Below, piece after piece: positions 57,646-64,000 of a DNA stretch of 64,000 nucleotides. The DNA lies in assembly GCA_963693085.1 (NCBI GenBank), contig OY856413.1, positions 539,948,879 to 540,012,878 on the forward strand, read 5' to 3'. Numbering within the stretch: position 1 is the first letter of the stretch; each line of letters starts with the position of its first letter. This DNA is from Alisma plantago-aquatica (taxonomy: Eukaryota; Streptophyta; Magnoliopsida; Alismatales; Alismataceae). The notes under the pieces were generated by a model, which saw nothing but the letters and a program-made list of their open reading frames with translations, was not told where the DNA came from and searched no databases. Made by a program: the position numbers and the translations under genes.

Positions 57646-59204
57646 CCAAAAGACATCACCAAATTAGTCAGTTACAGTTACACATCTATTAGTTGTGATG
57701 AATACTATGTTTGAAATATTGTGAATGTTTGTTTTTGCTTCTTCTAATGTGTAATAAAATTGATGTGTTACAAAATAAGTTGGTCATTTTGTTCTTGATT
57801 TAAATATCAACTCCAATCTAATTCTTTGATCCAATCTACTTGATAAAGTGGTTTAAATTTTCCTCTTTATAGTTTCAATTGTTATCAAAGATTGATGAAT
57901 TATGAAGTCTAGATGAATAACTGTATTCTTTTTTTTCTATTGGATCCTATGGTTATCGCTCCAGGAGATAGCCAAAGGGGAAATGGAACCTCTCCTTACA
58001 TCCCATATAATGTTCTTTGTGACTCACACCATTATATCACATATCATTTTCAAATAAATATAAAAGAAAATATTTCTCCTCAGAAATTGGTATTCCATTC
58101 TAAGATCTCAATTTGGTCTCCCATATTTTTCTCAAAAAAAATATCCCACAAGTAGTCTCGTTGTAGAATGCCCAAGACACATTCATGTGCAACACCATAT
58201 ATCTGACTCTAAGACTATTCATTTGCAACCTGCCTTACTCAAGGGGGGTTTCTATCTTATCCAAACTAACCTAGTGTCTCCTCCTATCACCCTCTCTTGA
58301 CTCTCATAAGAAATTGGAAACCATTCATTTAGTTGTTAAGAAGATTATCAATAGTATTGTGTGCACCATCACATTGTGTAATAGAGTCATCAATAGGACA
58401 TGGTGGATCGATGTCAAGATACTAGAAAAAGATAACAACTTACCATCCCAAGAGGCTAATCTTCTTCTGATGTTAGATACTGAATTGTTATAATGTCAAA
58501 CACGGATCATACCATGGACACGAGGTACCTTAGGGTATTGGATATGTTCATCTTCTTAATTACATAATCAATCTTCATATATGATTCTCTTTCAACTCTC
58601 TTAAGAGTTTCCTAATATTATTGTCAACTTTCCTCTATCAACTCTTTATCTAGATGCTTTATGGTGATAAATTATCCAACTATATCAACATTGTCTTATT
58701 TCTACGTATCTCCCTATAACTTCTTATACTAGAATAAAATGAAGAGGAATCATTGGGTTGCCTTGTTTTGGGGCTTTTCGAGGATATAAAAAATCTTATC
58801 ATACAACTATTCACCAATGTTGAAAATCATAGTCTACATTGATGAAGCATTCTACTACCCTTCTTAGAACCCTAATGAGGTTTTGAATGATCTTCAATAA
58901 GGATCACTCTGTTGTATTCTAGAAGGGGTGTAAATAGGGATTATATAAGAACTTATTCAATTTAAAGCACAAAGGAGTTTAGATTGCAACTTTCTTAAAA
59001 GATAAAGTTGCGTACATGTAAAGCAAGTAATTTGAAAATGAAATAAATCACAAGAGACACATGATTTGAAGTGGTTCCAGCAAATGACGTCTATTTGTTC
59101 CCAACCAAAAATTTCAACTTGAATTTTATTCCTTTTATCAATGGGTCCAAAATACAGAAATTCAGCTATTTTTTTAGACAACCTTCCTTTCTAGCTCAAG
59201 GAGA
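57646..59204. other. Unassigned stretch
   Basis: This is AT-rich with a few low-complexity patches. Translated frames (for example 57913-58155) show no domain that I recognise. It separates the truncated Z LTR from the SIRE-like remnant. Confidence 0.5.
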
Positions 59205-60249
59205 ATGATCAACTTGGAATAGATTGCAATTTTCTTCCACATCTTGATCGCAACCATCTCATAAGAAGTAGCTCCAACTAGCTTCCTGACAACCTTCTCA
59301 TAAGAAATAGTTGGAAGCAGCAATCATAAGTAACCTGAATAAGAGAAAGGAATAAAATATTATTAACGCTTTAGAATATTCACAATATGAAGCTCTTTAT
59401 GAACAAGTGATGAAAAACTCTCTAGACGGATAGGCAAGACTATATTTTGCAGAGTAGGACACAAGTATGAGCTATTGCTTAGATGTGAAGATAACATTGT
59501 AGAATTATAAGCTTGAAGAAGGATAGCATATTAAAGATTGCTCAAGTGTATATACTAAGTGTTCATAGATCACTCATATATATAGGAAACAATTAGAATG
59601 GTCAATATAGTTTTGGGAGTGTTTAGGCTGATGCAAAGGTTAAACTAGTCATTAGGATGTCAAAATGCGAGTTCACACTAGTTAGAAAATTATACAACAA
59701 ACAATATCTCGGTCAAGATATACTTTGACCAAATCCATCTCAGAGAAACCGTAGTTCGATCAAGAGTGTGTCTCTTTGAAAAATCTATAACGGCTATTTT
59801 CTACAACAACTCTTTTTATACAATGGCTATTCCTCAGTCCAAGAATAGTTCGAATGAAATGAATCTCAGTCCATGAAGAGTTGGACCAAAAATGTGCCTG
59901 TAAAATCATTATTACATTTTGAAAAACATATTAAATGATTTTTAATAACACCTAACTATCCTAAAGACTTGGTATAAGTGTGCAAAAGGGTTTAGGATAG
60001 GATAGGGTTGATCATCACTTGTTATTACATCATTTCTAGAAAGGTGTACAAAATGCACTTGTATAAAGCATATTCATGATCCAACTTGACATATAAGCAT
60101 CCAAATACATATAACATAACATGTTCTTTGATTTTGGATCTTATCTAAGTTCCCAGATCACCTCAAATACTAAATGCACATATTAGTGACACAGATGGAA
60201 AATATTTACATCATTGAAATTAGAGTATGGCATAGCCAAAAAGACAACA
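59205..60249 (-). mobile_element. 3' LTR of a SIRE-like copia remnant
   Basis: The right end AAAGACAACA abuts a PPT, so the LTR starts TGTTGTCTTTTTGG on the element strand. A TATA-like tract (59575-59587) lies 660 bp inside, as expected for U3. The left end is not resolved and is only approximate. No second LTR is seen in the window. Confidence 0.5.
59575..59587 (-). promoter_or_regulatory. Candidate TATA box of the SIRE-like LTR
   Basis: The plus strand CATATATATAGGA reads TCCTATATATATG on the minus strand, placed at a plausible distance from the LTR start. Confidence 0.45.
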
Positions 60250-60267
60250 ATCTCCCCCTTTTTTATC
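60250..60267 (-). other. Polypurine tract of the SIRE-like remnant
   Basis: The element strand reads GATAAAAAAGGGGGAGAT, preceded by TTTGTCATGA. The TGTCAT...AAAGGGGGAGATTGT style is typical of SIRE/Maximus-type copia elements. Confidence 0.75.
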
Positions 60268-61761
60268 ATGACAAATATTTCCATGAAGATAATTTCAAAG
60301 TAGACATTTATACCTTTAGATTTTTATAGATGTCCAAATTTGCCTTCATATATTTTTCTCCCCTTTTGTCGAAGTAAAAAAGGGGTATAATTACTAATGC
60401 TCACCCTCAAGGACACACTTCCCCTAAAAAAGATTGTCATTTTGGACATGGAAACTATACACCCAACAAAAACAAGGATGTACCAATTTGAACGAGAAAC
60501 CATTTGTTGAAAACATTGATTTGAAATAGATATTATTCATAGCAAGGAGTATAGAAAAAGGCCATATATGATGAAGGAACACAAAACATTTTTTACTACC
60601 AATGAAAGTAATATTAAGTCCTTCATGATAAAAAGATCTCATTAAGCACAAAATATCAAAAAGATGCTACAATACGATGATACAAAATGTTAACCCCACC
60701 ACTGTTACACAAATGCCAAGAATAACAATAACACAAATTTACTAAAGAATATCTCAATATCAATGCTGGGAATATGAAGTTCTCCATGATATAGAGAATG
60801 CATTTAAGAAAAAATGAGGCCAACAAATAATTTGTTGACCAAATATAAGGGATTTAAGCCTATAAATGATATAGAGAATTATCCATAGAGAAAAAATAAT
60901 ATAGATATCAAGGTTTATATCTTTATAACTTTGAGCTCTCCCTTAATCTCATACTCTTAAAAATTGAGCTCAAACAAAGAGACTAACTACCATTAAGATA
61001 GGTAATAAAATAAATTTGAAATCTATTTATAACTAAGAACTTCATTTATATATGTTAAGAAAACTAATCATTTCATGTTAAAATCCAAGAGATCAAGTAA
61101 TAAAATAAATTTGAAATCCAATTTTGAACTAATCAAAATTACTTGTTATAGTCAAGTTTTCTGTCAAGCTGTACTTCGACCGAACAACCCCTCGATCAAA
61201 TGATAATTTTACTGAAAGGTATTTGGCTGGAAAAATATTACCCAATAGGTAACATTTACCTCTATTGAATGATTCTAATAGAATGAATAATAAGATATAA
61301 TTAATTTAAATGATAAGAAAGGTAAAAAAGATGTTCGTTAAGCTCATGGTCTTTCAATATTGTCTAAAGATAAGTATTAGGGACCCAAATCATGTTTTAT
61401 TCCCTTTTCCTTCTAATTGGGCATGAGAATGCATTATACCCACATATCCCACAACCATAAAAAGTAACATGATTTATAGGAATAGAAGTACTAGATTTTG
61501 ATTTAACAAAAAAGGGCCTTTCTTTTTCTTTCTCTTATCATGTTTAGAAATATAACCAAGTCCATGAATGCCAACATGATTATGAGAATATAACATACTA
61601 TCCAACATATTTATACTATTTGAAAATTTATCTAGAGATATTTTTAAACTTTTCATTTTTCATAAAAAGAAATAGAGAGTCTTCGGTAGTAGAAATAAAA
61701 AAAGTTATTGTACTAGAAATATTTTCTTCAACTATATTAATTTTATCATTTAATTCATCAT
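60268..61761 (-). other. Interior of the SIRE-like remnant without pol
   Basis: Between the PPT and the gag end only about 1.5 kb of AT-rich sequence remains. No RT, RNase H or integrase block is recognisable, so pol is deleted. A short GTTCGACC-type dyad at 61163-61205 repeats motifs of the LTR (59700-59890). Confidence 0.5.
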
Positions 61762-62755
61762 TTATTTTAAGTATAAGATCATAATCAAGATATGAAAAAC
61801 ATATAGATCGTTTCTGATATAACTCAATTTATCTGAAAGGTTAGTCACTTGAGTATGCAAGGAAGTGTTTTGATAAACAAGTTCATATACACTTTTCTTT
61901 TCACTTGGATATAGGTCTTTTATCTCATTAAGTTCTTCATTTAAGGAATAAAAAATATTTTCCATTTTATTCTTATTTTTCTTATATTTTGGAACTTTAT
62001 CTGAAGTAAGATTAACAAGTTCAATATGTTCAATTTTAGAAAAAAATGAGATATATAACTCATCAATATTACCTTGTGCTTCTTCTTCTTCGTGTTCATC
62101 ATGATCTCCATGTGTGGCAATGAAACATTTAACTACATGATGACACATTTCTTCATCACTTGCTTTAGAGTTTGAAGAGTCATCCCAAGTAGAATGATAT
62201 GATTTCTTCTTGTCCTTGGATGTTCTCTTCTGGTTCTTCTTCTTGAGATCTAGACAATCGTGATTTCCAATGTCCTTCCTCTCCACATGACATATAGTGG
62301 AAAAAGGTCTAACATTTCTATTAGAAGAAGAATGTATATATTTCTTACCTTTATGATATATTTCTTCTTCACCAATAAATGAGTCACTAGAAGAAGTTGA
62401 CTCTAAATCTCTTTCTTTGAATGCCACACCCTTAATCTCATCAAGCTTTTCTTTTTCTTCTATTCTGACCTCTTCTTGAAGCTTCACCTCATGTGTTTCT
62501 AAATTCCCAATGAGCTGCTCGACCAATAATTTTGAAAGGCCACAAGATTCTTCTAGAGTTATAACCTAATTTTTGAATTTTGATGGCAAGGACTTAATAA
62601 TCTTGGAAACATGCTCTTCCTATATGATAGGATTTCCTAAGGAACTCAAACCATTTATTAGAGTAGAAAATCTACCATACATTTCAACATCCAATTTTGG
62701 GGATATTTCATGCCCAAATTTATTCCAAATTTCCTCTCTTTATGCAAAGTTACTA
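61762..62755 (-). pseudogene. Copia (SIRE-like, UBN2-type) gag pseudogene
   Basis: On the minus strand the frame starts near 62660 with MYGRFSTLINGLSSLGNP, passes two TAG stops (before EEHVSKIIKSLPSKFKN and before VITLEESCGLSK), then stays open from 62526 to 61762: LLVEQLIGNLETHE, a Lys/Glu-rich linker, a degenerate zinc-knuckle-like CHVERKDIGNHDC, then KKSYHSTWDDSSNSKASDEE and an acidic stretch. A coiled-coil-like C-terminus ends in DKLSYIRND. The ELIGNLxTHE and ATWDDSDSSS-type blocks in this order are those of UBN2-type copia Gag. The 254-codon frame has no ATG at its start (it begins with TTG) because it is the middle of a longer, broken frame. The N-terminal half is missing beyond 62755. 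Confidence 0.7.
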
Positions 62756-64000
62756 TAATGCCCTCCTTAAGTATACACAAATATATAGCAGAAGCAACAC
62801 CGAGTTATCCATAACTCGGGTACTCAAGGGGGAATTACATAAAACTAGCATTCATAACAACAATATAATCAATCACACAAAAATTGAGTATTAAAAATTT
62901 TCACGATTGTTCTTACAAAAGTAACATAAATGTTATCACATCAGAAAACTCAATTAGTTTCTTAAGCCTCTACTCTAAAGTTATAAACATTTAAAACATA
63001 TAGCTGAGTCTATAAACCTGAGGATCATCTTATAGTTGGCACCCCACCAGATTGAGTCATGTTCTATCCTTGTGCTTGATTCTTTGGAATCTACTCTGCT
63101 CCTACTCTCACATGCGAACATCTCATTCCCATCCATGCATTGAATGAAAAGGTTTTTAGTGTAAGTGGCATGAGTACTCTAATGCATACATTACTAAATG
63201 AAATAAGTTACTAAAAAATATTCTTAAACATTATATACTAAGAAATAATATTTAAAACTTTTCAAAATTTGAAACATAAATATCTCTTCTTACTTTAACT
63301 TAGTTCTTATCTTTTTACTTATCTTTCTCTGGATACCTGCACTCTGGTACCTGGGTCTCATGACCTGAACTAAGGTGCCTAGGTCACATAACTTGCATTA
63401 TGGGCCCGAGTTAGGTCTCTGAACTGGCCTGCACTCTGGTGCATGGGCCACATGACCTGCACAAAGGGCCAGAGTCATGTCTCTCTTGTCTTAATCTCTT
63501 TCATCAAACTCATAAATGAGATTATGAGAATGATTTGAACTACAATGTCTTTCATTTATGACTTTTATCTGATTTTTGGCCACCATCATATGATAAGTCA
63601 TCCGTTGTGACACCAAACTGTCCTCTATGGTGGAACACACCCTTTGTTGGCACAATGTTCCCTCTATTGACACTAAAGTGTCCTCTATGGTGCAACACGT
63701 TAGCATAATTCTTAAATCTTAAAACATGAATCTTAAAACATGAATCTTATCTTGCAAACTTAATCATAACTTAATGCATTCTACTCTTATAATCTTATCA
63801 TGTACTTACTTCTTATATCTTAATCATTCTATGACATCTAAATAACACTTAGTTCTTAGATATTAATCAATCTCAGAAATCTTAATAGCATATTTATACT
63901 TGAAATCTTAATACATTCTTATCCCTGATTATCATGTATGACTATCTTGGTTGCATATCTTATCTTGTATTCTTATTCATCAATATGAATCATTACTAAT
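62756..64000. mobile_element. Unassigned LTR-like stretch at the window end
   Basis: From about 62770 the sequence changes character. ACCGAGTTATCCATAACTCG is a near-perfect dyad. Then come repeated blocks of CTGCACTCTGGTGC and TGGGTCACATGACCTGC (63340-63480) and two copies of GTGTCCTCTATGGTG-like sequence (63615-63700), then AT-rich sequence. The middle resembles GC-richer parts of Ty3 LTRs such as 20850-20960, but no LTR end, PBS or PPT is identified. Confidence 0.35.

Noticed and set aside
57913..58155. An 80-codon frame as a possible non-LTR retrotransposon or host exon
   Set aside because: No RT, endonuclease or other domain is visible, splice context is not evident, and the surrounding sequence is retrotransposon debris.

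Overview
This is plant nuclear DNA, and I find no host gene in it. The window is AT-rich and consists of LTR retrotransposons inserted beside and inside one another. The plant origin rests on several signs: primer-binding sites for plant initiator-Met and Asp tRNAs, a Cassandra TRIM carrying a 5S-rRNA-like domain, Ty3 (chromovirus-like and Athila/Tat-like) and Ty1/copia gag remnants, and very long LTRs. The density of nesting suggests a large, repeat-rich angiosperm genome. The species cannot be told from the sequence.

Region 1 (1-18291) is a tandem array with a period of about 5.47-5.5 kb. Each period is one 3.2-kb LTR plus one 2,259-bp internal region of a minus-strand, non-coding (LARD-like) element. 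The order is LTR end / internal / LTR / internal / LTR / internal / LTR / truncated internal. PBS and PPT regions are recognisable at each boundary, so the array is LTR-IN-LTR-IN-LTR rather than a classical satellite. At 18291/18292 it is cut and joined to the protease/gag/PBS/5' LTR part of a different Ty3 element (18292-23565).

Region 2 (23566-31056) holds a plus-strand LTR fragment related to the array LTR (ending 25512), then the decayed 3' end of an Athila/Tat-like element. That element's LTR-like part has a cluster of short palindromic motifs (27770-28195). An AT-rich stretch without recognisable content follows.

Region 3 (31057-57645) is one old LARD-like element with a 2.9-kb 5' LTR. 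Later insertions split it and can be peeled off by their target-site duplications. A minus-strand Ty1/copia element (34079-54680, TSD ATATG) lies in its leader. A Cassandra TRIM (34591-38300, TSD ACAAC) lies in one copia LTR. A 2,871-bp solo LTR of the array superfamily (35288-38158, TSD ATGGG) lies in the 5S C-box of the second Cassandra LTR. A gag-protease-only Athila-like element (46594-54297, TSD CCTAA) lies in the other copia LTR. The coding parts of the copia and Athila-like elements are broken by stops, frameshifts and deletions.

Region 4 (57646-64000) is less clear. It holds a SIRE-like copia remnant on the minus strand (LTR ending 60249, PPT, gag with stops at 61762-62755) and then an unassigned LTR-like stretch to the window end.

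No element here looks autonomous. The most unusual observations are the tandem LTR array, its chimeric edge, the four-level nest with every TSD readable, and the fact that four unrelated elements each carry their own cluster of short dyad motifs, shared in three of them between the LTR and internal region.
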